Notes under the pieces: model-generated | Told to the model about the DNA's origin: nothing | The model's database searches: none | Seen by the model: the letters and a program-made list of their open reading frames with translations, nothing else | Assembly: GCA_016744705.1 (NCBI GenBank) | Contig: JADGDU010000008.1 | Location: 1 to 64,000 of the forward strand | Reading direction: 5' to 3' | Origin: Candidatus Krumholzibacteriia bacterium | GTDB lineage: Bacteria; Krumholzibacteriota; Krumholzibacteriia; LZORAL124-64-63 | Length of the DNA: 64,000 bases | In this document: piece by piece, positions 7,395 to 15,862 of the stretch | How the letters are laid out: the number at the start of each line of letters is the position of its first letter | How positions within the stretch are numbered: the stretch's first letter is position 1 | Position numbers and translations under genes: made by a program

Positions 7395-9617
7395 ATGCTT
7401 CGGTGTCAGTTCATGCGAATCTTTCTGGTTAGTTTGCTTGCTGTCAGCCTGGTTTTGCCGTCTTTGGCATCAGGTGCTGGAGATGAAGACCATGGCCGGC
7501 CTAAAATTGGTCTTGTCCTGGGTGGGGGTGGAGCTCGCGGTGCGGCTCATGTGGGTGTCCTGAGAGCCCTTCATGAAATGAACATCCCCATAGACTACGT
7601 AACTGGCACCAGCATGGGCTCCGTAGTGGGATCCCTTTTTGCTATTGGCCTCAGTCCAGAGGAAATCGAAACGATTCTCATGGATGTGGATTGGGATGAT
7701 TTGTTTTCTGATCGGCCAGACCGCACCGAACGCATATATCGCCGAAAAGAAGATGATTCTGCAGCATTTTTACCGGTGGAGTGGGGCTGGAAAGGCCGGG
7801 TTGTTCTTTCCAGCGGCGTGATTGCCGGACAGAAGCTGAGCTTTGCTTTCAGAGATGACTACTTGTATCTGGCAGGGCACGAAGGATTCGACAATCTGGC
7901 CTATCCCTTCAGGGCCGTGACCACTGATTTGCAAACGGGTCTGATGTTTGTCCCTGACAAGGGGAATCTCTTAAAAATAGTCCGGGCAAGCATGAGTATT
8001 CCTGGCGTTTTTCCTCCGGTGAAATGGGAAGGCCGCACTTTAGTTGATGGCTATCTGGCCCGGAATCTTCCGGTGGATGTGTGCCGGGATTTGGGCGCCG
8101 ACATTATCATTGCCGTGGATGTTGGATCAATCCCCGAGGAGACCAATCCTGACTATTTTCGGACTCTGGGTGGCATCAACATGCAAAAGGGAATCATCAA
8201 TGGGCGGCAGAATGTTGACCCTCAGGTGGCCATGTCCGATATCGTCATCCAGCCCATATTGAGTCTCTCTTCTCGCGATTTCAAAAGTGTGGGCGAGGCC
8301 ATCGAGCCAGGCTATGAAGCCACCCAAACCGTGGCCGAGCAGCTGATGGAACTTGCGGTCTCTCCTGATGAGTATGCAGCCCACTTGGAGAAACACGCCT
8401 ACCCGGGAGCACCGGATTTACTTATTTCGGATATTGTTTTGCACAACAATACCTTGGTTCATGACCACGCCATTCTCAAAAACCTTACCCAGCAAGAAGG
8501 TGAAATTCTGGACCTGGATCAGTTGAAGTTTGATTTGGCCGAAATTTATGATTTTGGGGTTTTTGAATTGGTCGATTTCAGCCTTGAGCTCAATGATGAT
8601 GAAATCACATTGATCATTTCCGCTGAAGAAAAATTTTATGCCCCAAACATTTTGAATTTTGGGTTTTCCTATTATGGCGGGGGCAGCAATACCAGCATCC
8701 TGGACGCCAGACTTCGTTGGACTCACCTGGAAATGAACCGCTACGGAGCTGAGCAGCGCACGGATGTCCAGCTGGGGCGTACCATCCTTTTGCGTTCCGA
8801 GTTTTACCAACCGATGGCCTGGAACCGGGTGCCATTTTTTGCCATTAAAGGGGAATACAAAAACTCTCTTTTTCCTTGGTATTCTGAAATGAAGCATTGG
8901 GGCGATTACAAGACTCGGCAATTTTCAATTACTCCCTCCTTTGGGGCTCGCATAGGGCATTGGGGCGAGCTTAGGGTTGGAGCAGATATTGGCCATTTGA
9001 GAGTATCTGATAGAACCGGCCTCAGTTTGGCGGAATTTGATGGTCCCCGAGGCGGATTGAGGACCACCTTGAAATTTGATAAAGTTGACGTTCCCATTTT
9101 GCCCCGCCACGGCTATTTCGGTGAAGTGAACTATTTCTCTGGTTATCCTGAGTTTGGTTCCGATTTGGAATATCAGAAGCTGAGTGCCCGGATCGCGGCA
9201 GCCAATACCTGGAACGGAAATACTCTTCATTTAAGCCTCGAAGGTGGATCGGATCTGGGCACCGATATGCCTGAATTTGACATGTTCACCCTGGGTGGAA
9301 TGAATCGCCTGATGGGGTACCAGCGGGGTCAGCTCAGAGGGCAGAGTTTTGCCCTGGGGCAGATGCGTTGGTATCACAAACTGATGGGGCAACCCAGCCC
9401 ATTTTCCACATCCTGGTATATTGTGCTCCAGGCTGAAGCTGGAAATGCCTGGTATTCCACAGATGAAGCAGGATTCGACAACCTGCATTATACCGGGTCC
9501 ATCGGTTTTGTGGGGACCACGGTTTTTGGTCCGCTGACCATTGCTTATGGTCGTGCGGATGATGGCAATGATGCCGCCTATGTCACCCTTGGGGTTTTGA
9601 GCCAATCGATTGAGTAG
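7395..9617 (+). CDS. Patatin-like phospholipase fused to an Omp85-type barrel
   Basis: About 740 residues. A signal peptide is followed by a patatin domain with the GGGGARG oxyanion loop (43-49), the GTSMG nucleophile elbow (S73) and the Asp-Gly of the catalytic dyad (D218-G219). A POTRA-like segment (about 345-415) leads to a C-terminal beta-barrel of the surface antigen/BamA type. This is the PlpD-like class of outer-membrane phospholipases, where the barrel is fused to the enzyme. It probably hydrolyses phospholipids, possibly at the cell surface or in the periplasm. The ATG at 7395 sits seven bases after GGGGGAA; a GTG at 7389 and an ATG at 7413 are alternatives. Confidence 0.9.
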   Translation: MLRCQFMRIFLVSLLAVSLVLPSLASGAGDEDHGRPKIGLVLGGGGARGAAHVGVLRALHEMNIPIDYVTGTSMGSVVGSLFAIGLSPEEIETILMDVDWDDLFSDRPDRTERIYRRKEDDSAAFLPVEWGWKGRVVLSSGVIAGQKLSFAFRDDYLYLAGHEGFDNLAYPFRAVTTDLQTGLMFVPDKGNLLKIVRASMSIPGVFPPVKWEGRTLVDGYLARNLPVDVCRDLGADIIIAVDVGSIPEETNPDYFRTLGGINMQKGIINGRQNVDPQVAMSDIVIQPILSLSSRDFKSVGEAIEPGYEATQTVAEQLMELAVSPDEYAAHLEKHAYPGAPDLLISDIVLHNNTLVHDHAILKNLTQQEGEILDLDQLKFDLAEIYDFGVFELVDFSLELNDDEITLIISAEEKFYAPNILNFGFSYYGGGSNTSILDARLRWTHLEMNRYGAEQRTDVQLGRTILLRSEFYQPMAWNRVPFFAIKGEYKNSLFPWYSEMKHWGDYKTRQFSITPSFGARIGHWGELRVGADIGHLRVSDRTGLSLAEFDGPRGGLRTTLKFDKVDVPILPRHGYFGEVNYFSGYPEFGSDLEYQKLSARIAAANTWNGNTLHLSLEGGSDLGTDMPEFDMFTLGGMNRLMGYQRGQLRGQSFALGQMRWYHKLMGQPSPFSTSWYIVLQAEAGNAWYSTDEAGFDNLHYTGSIGFVGTTVFGPLTIAYGRADDGNDAAYVTLGVLSQSIE

Positions 9618-9626
9618 GGAGTTCTG

Positions 9627-10883
9627 TTGAATCTTTTTGATATCATTTCTTTTTTGATGGTCTTTGCGGCCGTTTTTGGCTACATCAACCACCGCTGGCT
9701 TAAGCTTGCGCCCACTGTGGGCTTGCTGATGATCAGTCTGGCCAGTTCTCTGGCCATCATGCTGCTGCACTGGGTTTTTCCCAGCCTTACTATTGTGGAG
9801 CAATTGCAAACCACTTTGGGCAATATCGATTTCAACCGCACCCTGATGCACGGCATGCTGGGTTTTCTGCTGTTTGCCGGCGCGTTGCATGTGGATCTTG
9901 AATTCTTCATCAAACGCAAGCTGACCATCGCTTCACTGGCCACCGTGGGGCTGCTCATGTCCACCTTCATGGTGGGCTACCTCAGCTGGTGGCTGTTTCG
10001 GTTGATGGGATTTGATGTGGGATTTCTGCCCTGCCTGATTTTTGGTTCACTCATTTCCCCCACCGATCCCATCGCCGTCATGGGCACCTTGAAAACCATG
10101 AACGCCCCCAAAGATCTGGAGGCCAACATCGCCGGCGAGAGTCTGTTCAACGATGGCGTGGCTGTGGTGATTTTTACGGCCCTGGTGGCCATGTTGGGGT
10201 TGGATACTGGTCACGGTGGGCACTCTGGCGGATTGAGTGGGGCAGATGTTGGCATATTCTTCCTGCGTGAGGCGGGCGGCGGCACCATTCTGGGCTTGGT
10301 CGCCGGGTACATTGCTTACCGTATGATGTTGAGCATCGATGATTACATAGTGGAAGTTCTGATCACCCTGGCTCTGGTCATGGGCGCCTACAGCTTGGCC
10401 TGGAAGCTGCACGTTTCCGGGCCCATTGCCATGGTGGTGGCGGGTATTCTCATCGGCAACCGTGGCCGGGCCCTGGCCATGAGCGAAGAGGTGGCCGACT
10501 ACCTGGAAAAATTCTGGGAATTGATTGACGAAATTCTCAACGCACTGCTGTTCATGCTCATTGGTGTGGAAGTGCTGGTGATTGCCTTCAGTTGGAAAGG
10601 TGTTCTGGCAGGGCTGGTGACCATTGTAATCGTTCTGGGGGCACGTTTTATCAGTGTCTGGGTGCCTATCAGCATTATCGGTCTGCGCAACCAGTTTCCC
10701 CGGGGAGTGACCCGGATTTTGACCTGGGCTGGCCTTCGGGGGGGCATTTCCGTAGCTTTGGCATTGTCGCTGCCACCCATTCCGGAAAAGAGTTTGATTC
10801 TTACCTGCACTTATATTGTGGTTTTGTTTAGTATTGTAGTGCAGGGAATGACCGTGGAAAAAGTTTTGCGGCGGTACCTATAA
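9627..10883 (+). CDS. Na+/H+ antiporter, CPA1 (NhaP-like) family
   Basis: 418 residues, almost entirely transmembrane (about 12 helices). Conserved CPA1 patterns are visible: SPTDPIAVMGTLK and GESLFNDGVAVVIF, the latter holding the Asn-Asp ion-binding pair. It exchanges cytoplasmic sodium or potassium for protons across the inner membrane. There is no long cytoplasmic tail, so this is the compact bacterial form. The start is TTG 9627 with GGGAG at 9618-9622, directly after the patatin stop, which suggests cotranscription. Confidence 0.92.
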   Translation: MNLFDIISFLMVFAAVFGYINHRWLKLAPTVGLLMISLASSLAIMLLHWVFPSLTIVEQLQTTLGNIDFNRTLMHGMLGFLLFAGALHVDLEFFIKRKLTIASLATVGLLMSTFMVGYLSWWLFRLMGFDVGFLPCLIFGSLISPTDPIAVMGTLKTMNAPKDLEANIAGESLFNDGVAVVIFTALVAMLGLDTGHGGHSGGLSGADVGIFFLREAGGGTILGLVAGYIAYRMMLSIDDYIVEVLITLALVMGAYSLAWKLHVSGPIAMVVAGILIGNRGRALAMSEEVADYLEKFWELIDEILNALLFMLIGVEVLVIAFSWKGVLAGLVTIVIVLGARFISVWVPISIIGLRNQFPRGVTRILTWAGLRGGISVALALSLPPIPEKSLILTCTYIVVLFSIVVQGMTVEKVLRRYL

Positions 10884-10922
10884 ACTTCAGCCCTTTGGTT
10901 CAGGAAGGCTCTCAGTTCAGAC

Positions 10923-12692
10923 ATGAAATTTCAATGCATCAACGACCTCGCGGCACATTGGAACGCGGTGGTGGAAGTCTCAGTGGGCATTTGCCCGCCA
11001 AATATGACCGGCGATCTGACTCTGAACTGCTTTCGTCTGGCCAAGCCTCTGAAGAGCAATCCTATGGCCGTGGCCAAGGATGCTGCCGAGTTTCTGGGCG
11101 GCCATGCCGACGTCACTGGCGTGGAAATTGTCAAAGCCTTCGTCAACTTCAGCCTCACTGAAGAAGCCCTTTACCGGGATACCATTGCCGACCAGCAGGC
11201 CATGCTGGACCAGGTGATGATTGATGATGCCGACCGCAAACGCATTCTCATTGAGTACTCTGCTCCCAATACCAACAAACCTCTGCACCTGGGCCACCTG
11301 CGCAACAATTCCCTGGGTATGGCCCTGGTGGATATCAGCAAACGGGTGGGGCACCATGTCATCCCCATCAACCTGGTGAATGACCGGGGTGTGCACATCT
11401 GCAAGTCGATGTTGGCCTATCAGATGTTTGGTAAAGGCCAGACGCCAGAATCCACAGGCATCAAGGGCGATCATCTGGTGGGCGATTTCTACATCAAATA
11501 CGCCCAGGAATTAAAGTTGGAAGTGGCGGCCCTGAGAGAGGCCCGCCCTGAGCTCGAGGCCAAAACCGACGACGAACTCTTCATGGAAACCACACTGGGC
11601 CAGGCCACCCAGAAGATGCTGCAGGATTGGGAAGACAAAGATCCCGAGGTCCGCGCACTGTGGCAGAAAATGAACAACTGGGTCATGGCCGGTTTCAAAG
11701 AGACTTACGACCGCATGGGCGTGGCCTTTGATAAAACCTATTTCGAATCTGATACCTACACTTTGGGTAAAGACATCATCGAGAAAGGCCTGACCAAGGG
11801 CGTCTTTTATAAGCGTGAAGACGGGGCCACGGAAATCGATTTGTCGTCCAAAAAACTGGATAAGAAAGTTGTTCTGCGCAGCGACGGCACCAGTGTTTAT
11901 ATCACTCAGGATATTGGCACCACTCTGCTCAAGGCCCAGGACTTCACTCCCGACGCCATGGTCTGGGTGGTGGGCAACGAACAGATTTACCACTTCAATG
12001 TTTTGTTCGCCATTTGTAAAGAACTGGGCTACGAGTGGTCCGACGATCTTTTTCATCTGGCCTACGGCATGGTCAATTTACCCCACGGCCGCATGAAGTC
12101 TCGTGAAGGCACAGTGGTGGATGCCGACCAGCTCTTTGATGAGATGCATGAGCTGGCCAAGGCGGCCATTCTGGAACGGGTGGGCGATGATGTGCCGGAC
12201 GATTTGGAGCACCGTGCAGAGGTGCTCGGTATGGGGGCCGTGAAGTTTATGCTGCTGAAGGTTGGGCCTAAAACAACCATGAAGTTTGACCCCGAGGCGG
12301 CCATTAAGTTTGAGGGCGATACGTGTGCGCTGGTCCAATATGCTTACGCACGCATTGCTTCCATCAAGCGGAAATCAGCAGATATGGAAATGGCTGATGC
12401 TGTGGACTGGACTCTCCTGAGTCACCGTAAAGAGCGCGCCCTGGCTTTGGCCTGTGCTGATTATGGTAACGTGATGAAGAAGGCTTCGGCCGATCATGAT
12501 CCCAGTGGGTTGTGCACTTATTTGGTGGAATTGGCTAAGGCTTTTAACAGTTTTTATAATGATTGTCCGGTGATGAAGGAAGATGTGCCACCGGCTTTGC
12601 GGCGGTCGCGTCTGGAGCTTATTGAGCGGGTGCAGGTGGTTGTTGGGGATGGGTTGAAGGCGCTTACTATTGGGACTTTGGAGAGTATGTAG
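10923..12692 (+). CDS. argS: Arginyl-tRNA synthetase
   Basis: A 589-residue class I synthetase charging tRNA-Arg. The N-terminal additional domain (1-85) is followed by the signature SAPNTNKPLHLGH (HIGH motif at 122-125), the KMSKS counterpart in the form RMKSREG near residue 392, and a C-terminal DALR anticodon-binding domain ending MKALTIGTLESM-like. Length and domain order are normal for the family. It is the last intact housekeeping gene before the mobile-element block, whose left end starts about 50 bases later. Confidence 0.96.
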   Translation: MKFQCINDLAAHWNAVVEVSVGICPPNMTGDLTLNCFRLAKPLKSNPMAVAKDAAEFLGGHADVTGVEIVKAFVNFSLTEEALYRDTIADQQAMLDQVMIDDADRKRILIEYSAPNTNKPLHLGHLRNNSLGMALVDISKRVGHHVIPINLVNDRGVHICKSMLAYQMFGKGQTPESTGIKGDHLVGDFYIKYAQELKLEVAALREARPELEAKTDDELFMETTLGQATQKMLQDWEDKDPEVRALWQKMNNWVMAGFKETYDRMGVAFDKTYFESDTYTLGKDIIEKGLTKGVFYKREDGATEIDLSSKKLDKKVVLRSDGTSVYITQDIGTTLLKAQDFTPDAMVWVVGNEQIYHFNVLFAICKELGYEWSDDLFHLAYGMVNLPHGRMKSREGTVVDADQLFDEMHELAKAAILERVGDDVPDDLEHRAEVLGMGAVKFMLLKVGPKTTMKFDPEAAIKFEGDTCALVQYAYARIASIKRKSADMEMADAVDWTLLSHRKERALALACADYGNVMKKASADHDPSGLCTYLVELAKAFNSFYNDCPVMKEDVPPALRRSRLELIERVQVVVGDGLKALTIGTLESM

Positions 12693-12739
12693 GATGGTCG
12701 AAATGCGAGAGCTCCACGGGCAGTCCATGTGACCTCCTC

Positions 12740-13841
12740 CCTAAAAACTGGACCATTGTAAACTAGAAAATTCCGGCAAATCCATTACCCTGAGAACAGG
12801 AGGATTTGTCATGAAGAAGTCGAAGTTCACCGAAGAGCAGATTGCTTTTGCTCTGAAGCAAGCCGACACCGGAACCAAGGTTACCGAGATATGTCGCCAG
12901 CTCGGTAGCAGTGCAGCAACATTTACGCTTGGCGAAAAAATTTTAAAGCCAGCTCACAGACGTGAGCTGGCGTGGACCAATATGCGGTGAGTAAGCGGCG
13001 GGCAACCAACGTAATGATCATCTGCCGCTCTTACTTTTACTACGAGCCACATCCACGCGACGACAGGGCCGAAAGGACACGCATCAAGGAGATCGCTGAG
13101 GCCCGAGTAAGATATGGTATGTGGCGGATCCATACCTTGATGAGACGTGAGGGCTGGATGATCAATCACAAGAAATCTCACCGGATTTATGTTGAGGAAG
13201 GACTCAACCTTAGGCGAAAACGCCCACGTCGGCGTGTCGCTGCTGCCCACCGGGTTGAGAAACCGCAGGCTTCCAGTTTAAATGAGGCGTGGAGCATGGA
13301 TTTTGTGTCCGATGAGCTCTTCGATGGGCGCAGCATCCGGTCGTTAACTGTCGTTGATAATTTCAGTCGTGAGAGCTTGGCGATGACTGTTGATCACCGA
13401 CTAAATGGTCATGCCGTGGTCGCCACAATGAACTATCTGAAAATGTCCAATGGTCTCCCCAAGCGGATCCAAGTTGACAAAGGAAGTGAGCTCATCAGTA
13501 AAGTCCTAGACAAGTGGGCGTATGAGAATCATGTGACGTTAGATTTTTCAAGACCAGGCACACCAACGGACAACCCGTTCATCGAGTCATTCAATGGCAG
13601 TTTCAGAGATGAATGTTTGAACGTTCACTGGTTCTTGTCTCCTGAGGACGCTCGTGATAAAATAGAACTATGGCGTATTGACTACAATCGATACCGCCCG
13701 CATAGCTCCCTTGGCGATATTACCCCAGAGGAGTTTCGAGATCAGCACCTTGAAGCCGGAGTTTTCTCGTTTTGGGTGTCAGAGAATGGGGAGGGGCTCA
13801 TATGCCAGAAAGCTCCACTTTTAGATTGTCCGAATTTTAGG
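12740..13841 (+). mobile_element. IS3-family insertion sequence (IS407-like), internally deleted
   Basis: Imperfect terminal inverted repeats are seen at 12740-12755 (CCTAAAAACTGGACCA) and 13826-13841 (TTGTCCGAATTTTAGG, 12 of 16 bases matching in inverse). Between them lie orfA and orfB remnants in the usual order, but the 3' part of orfA and the 5' part of orfB are missing. The element is about 1.1 kb, shorter than the usual 1.2-1.3 kb. No clear target duplication was found. The exact outer ends are uncertain. Confidence 0.75.
12811..12990 (+). pseudogene. Truncated IS3-family OrfA (helix-turn-helix)
   Basis: The first 38 residues match the OrfA helix-turn-helix of IS407-like elements (MKKSKFTEEQIAFALKQAD...TEICRQLGSS). 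Normal OrfA continues with a Trp-containing recognition helix and a leucine zipper of about 45 residues. Here the frame instead jumps into sequence that in related elements belongs to OrfB (KPAHRREL), marking an internal deletion. A good AGGAGG site precedes the ATG. The product would lack the zipper needed for dimerisation. Confidence 0.75.
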
Positions 13842-13844
13842 TAA
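12972..13844 (+). pseudogene. 5'-truncated IS3-family OrfB transposase (DDE integrase core)
   Basis: A 290-codon frame begins in the middle of OrfB (QYAVSKRRA) with only a GTG and lacks the normal N-terminus. The HTH_21-like region (TRIKEIAEARVRYGMWRIHTLM) and the integrase core are present. The DDE residues are visible: Asp in MDFVSD, Asp in VDKGSE (usually DNGPE) and Glu in FIESFNG. The frame overlaps the truncated OrfA. Catalytic residues survive, but with both ORFs cut at the deletion the element is probably not autonomous. Confidence 0.8.
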
Positions 13845-13865
13845 GCTTACGCTATATACGGCTAA

Positions 13866-13877
13866 CGTTTGTTAGAC
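13866..13877 (-). other. Truncated attC site (R''/L'' end) of an integron cassette
   Basis: On the minus strand this reads GTCTAACAAACG, fitting the inverse core RYYYAAC and the start of many attC sites. It lies 32 bases after the stop of the secreted-protein gene, the usual place for attC. The rest of the site is missing; the IS3 element begins about 25 bases further on. GTCTAA is complementary to the TTAGAC at the 5' boundary of the same cassette (14763-14768), as expected of one cassette. Confidence 0.5.
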
Positions 13878-13908
13878 CAATTCATCAACGCAGCTCCCAA
13901 CAATAAAA

Positions 13909-14667
13909 TCACCGATACTTTGCTTTTAAACTGTCCCAGCTTTCTGATTCTGTTGGAACGGGGCCACAATTTCCGCCAGGAGAAAGGGCAATTCCGGAGA
14001 GTTCGTGGTAGTCACCACCGAGCATGGTGCAATATGTTCTAGTCCCATATAAATCAACAACTTGCCCAAAGAGGCTTCCCCAGGGCTGACCAGACAACTC
14101 CTCCACAGTTGGAATGTCCAAGTATGTCCAAATACCTTCTGACCAACAGTCGGGTTCGCAGGATTCGATGTGAAATGTAAGGTCTCCACCATTTGAACCA
14201 GCAAAAGTCAAAACACCGCGGGCTATGGGAACCTCATGGCAGCTGGCCAGGGCATAGCTTCGTGAATCGGCACTGCAATAGTGTCCCGTTGTTACCAACG
14301 TTCCATCTGGGCGTACCCCATATGGGATATATCGATAGGCAACACCCTCAAGTGGCGGAACAATTGTACATTCTGCCTCGTAGGCCAGCCAACCGCCGCC
14401 TGGATTCGGTTGCGGATCAAAAGGAAGAGGTGTTTCTGGAAAGAAGAAACTGGGCTCGCAAACTCCGATGGCCTGACATTCAAACACCAAGCCCGAAATC
14501 TCTCCGTCGTATATTTCTCCACCAACTTCTTCCATATACACCCCTGAAACAGTGACCACATGAGCCCCACCCACACATTCACTGTTGGCGGCAGCCATCA
14601 ATGCCCAGGCATTTGGTACATTTAGTAGGATGAGCATAAGCAATGTGGAATATTTAATGTTATTCAT
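13909..14667 (-). CDS. Unknown secreted protein in a putative integron cassette
   Basis: 252 residues, not recognised. It has a signal peptide (MNNIKYSTLLMLILLNVPNAWA) and a mature part rich in Cys (about 11), Gly and aromatic residues with beta-type sequence, suggesting a disulphide-stabilised extracytoplasmic domain. GAGAGGG precedes the ATG. It stands alone between two attC-like sites and is transcribed away from the upstream one, the standard layout of a gene cassette. Base composition is more A/T rich than in neighbouring housekeeping genes, which fits recent acquisition. No function is proposed. Confidence 0.65.
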   Translation of the reverse strand: MNNIKYSTLLMLILLNVPNAWALMAAANSECVGGAHVVTVSGVYMEEVGGEIYDGEISGLVFECQAIGVCEPSFFFPETPLPFDPQPNPGGGWLAYEAECTIVPPLEGVAYRYIPYGVRPDGTLVTTGHYCSADSRSYALASCHEVPIARGVLTFAGSNGGDLTFHIESCEPDCWSEGIWTYLDIPTVEELSGQPWGSLFGQVVDLYGTRTYCTMLGGDYHELSGIALSPGGNCGPVPTESESWDSLKAKYR

Positions 14668-14762
14668 TTTGTCCCTCTCTGAATTGCTTTCAACAGTATA
14701 CCATATTTAACAAAGCGACCGTTCAACTTCATTGTTCCCTTATTCTATGAATAACCAAATTG

Positions 14763-14860
14763 GTCTAAGGTTGGCTTCACCTGCAAGCGTGGCTGGCGCA
14801 GCTTGTGCGTTAGCACAAGGTGTGACCGGCGCGATTGTCGGGTGCAAGCGTTTGTTAGCA
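14763..14860 (-). other. attC-like recombination site (integron cassette junction)
   Basis: A 98-base imperfect palindrome centred at 14810. On the minus strand it starts TGCTAACAAACG and ends CTTAGAC, one base from the core GTTAGAC. The centre is a perfect hairpin: CTTGTGC (14802-14808), loop GTTA, GCACAAG (14813-14819). Outer arms match at roughly half of positions with bulges, as in attC sites. The stop codon of the upstream minus-strand ORF (14855-14857) lies inside the start of the site, common in cassettes. No intI integrase is in the window. Confidence 0.6.
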
Positions 14861-15245
14861 TTCATTCAATGCAGCCAACAATTCGGGCCCCTTAGCAACT
14901 CGATCATTTCCACCCAGACGTTCAAATACCGCTGAAACGTCCGCTATTATTCCATCCACGCACTCATCGGTGCAAGCCGTAACATCAATCTCAGACAATT
15001 GTACTGCTGAGGCATCTTTTTGCCCAGTTAGGAGCCTGCACAACTGCAACAGCACGTAGTATTTTATATTATTTCGCTTCGCTGTCGAAACTTGCTCGTC
15101 TACTTTTAGGCGATCGTCAACGCGCCGAAGAAGCTTTGCAGCGATAAAGTAGAGCTGCATGGCATTCTGTTCAGAAAATAACCTGTTATACTCCTCATCA
15201 TTGTTCAGAAGTGTTGACGGTCGGGCCCGGGCCGTATCGGGACGC
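14855..15245 (-). pseudogene. 3' fragment of a cassette gene, possibly AIPR-like
   Basis: The minus-strand frame is open from a stop at 15246-15248 to 14855, but the only good internal ATG is at 15160 and nothing upstream looks like a gene start. The segment is helical (LYFIAAKLLRRVDDRLK, then NNIKYYVLLQLCRLLTG) and looks like the C-terminal end of a larger protein. The pattern faintly recalls abortive-infection AIPR proteins; this is a weak impression, not an assignment. The stop codon lies within the attC-like site. The 5' part appears lost at a junction near 15240. Confidence 0.4.
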
Positions 15246-15309
15246 TACAATGATGTGAAGGGCCAACTGGTAAAAAAACTGGCACATGGACTTTATAACC
15301 CAGGTCATT

Positions 15310-15789
15310 ATGTGGTACAATGGTGTTAATTCAACTTACCTTATAGAACTGGAAGCATCTGGATTCATTTGCCGTGATTACGCGTACAGCCGACGAACGG
15401 GAATAAGAAAAAGCTGAGCCGATACCGACTCAAGGATAATTTCCTTCGCTTTTATCTGAAATACATTGAACCGGTACAGGAGAAAATTGAAGCAGGAATT
15501 GAAGTTGTTGGGGTTAGATCCTGCTCAGCTAATCAGTGCTTCACCGCCCTTTCAGAATCAAACCAAACGTAAGCGTGCGGGCCAGATTGACCTGCTTATT
15601 GATACCAGATATGCGCATTACATCTGCCAGATCAAGTTCCGAAGGAGCATCTCCGCAACAGTCATTAAGGAAGTAGACAAGAAGGCGAAAATTCTTGATT
15701 CCGATGACAGCAAGTCGTTAAGGAAAGTTCTTATTAAAATGGGCAAACTAACACCTGGTATTGAAAATCTGGTGCGTTTGATTCTCTGA
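15310..15789 (+). pseudogene. Frameshifted remnant of a DUF234-type AAA ATPase
   Basis: Three frames together spell the C-terminal half of the ATPase_2/DUF234 family: YLIELEASGFICRDYAYS in one frame, KKLSRYRLKDNFLRFYLKY in a second, and AGQIDLLIDTRYAHYICQIKF with VIKEVDKKAKIL in a third. The last resembles the nuclease-like end of these proteins. Shifts near 15410 and 15480, and a missing stretch before GLDPAQL, show decay. The N-terminal P-loop half is absent. Such ATPases are often in mobile or toxin-like settings. The 3' frame ends at 15789. Confidence 0.7.
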
Positions 15790-15862
15790 TCCCATGTGGG
15801 GATATGCTATCGTCCAGAACGATCGTTGCCTGGGGTCGTACAAACGGAATAGGACAACAGCC

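Noticed and set aside
9231..9890. 219-codon minus-strand frame across the patatin/antiporter junction
   Set aside because: Antisense to two well-supported genes, Gln/His-rich shadow composition and no ribosome site.
14732..14935. 67-codon plus-strand frame
   Set aside because: It crosses the whole attC-like palindrome; attC sites often contain spurious short frames.
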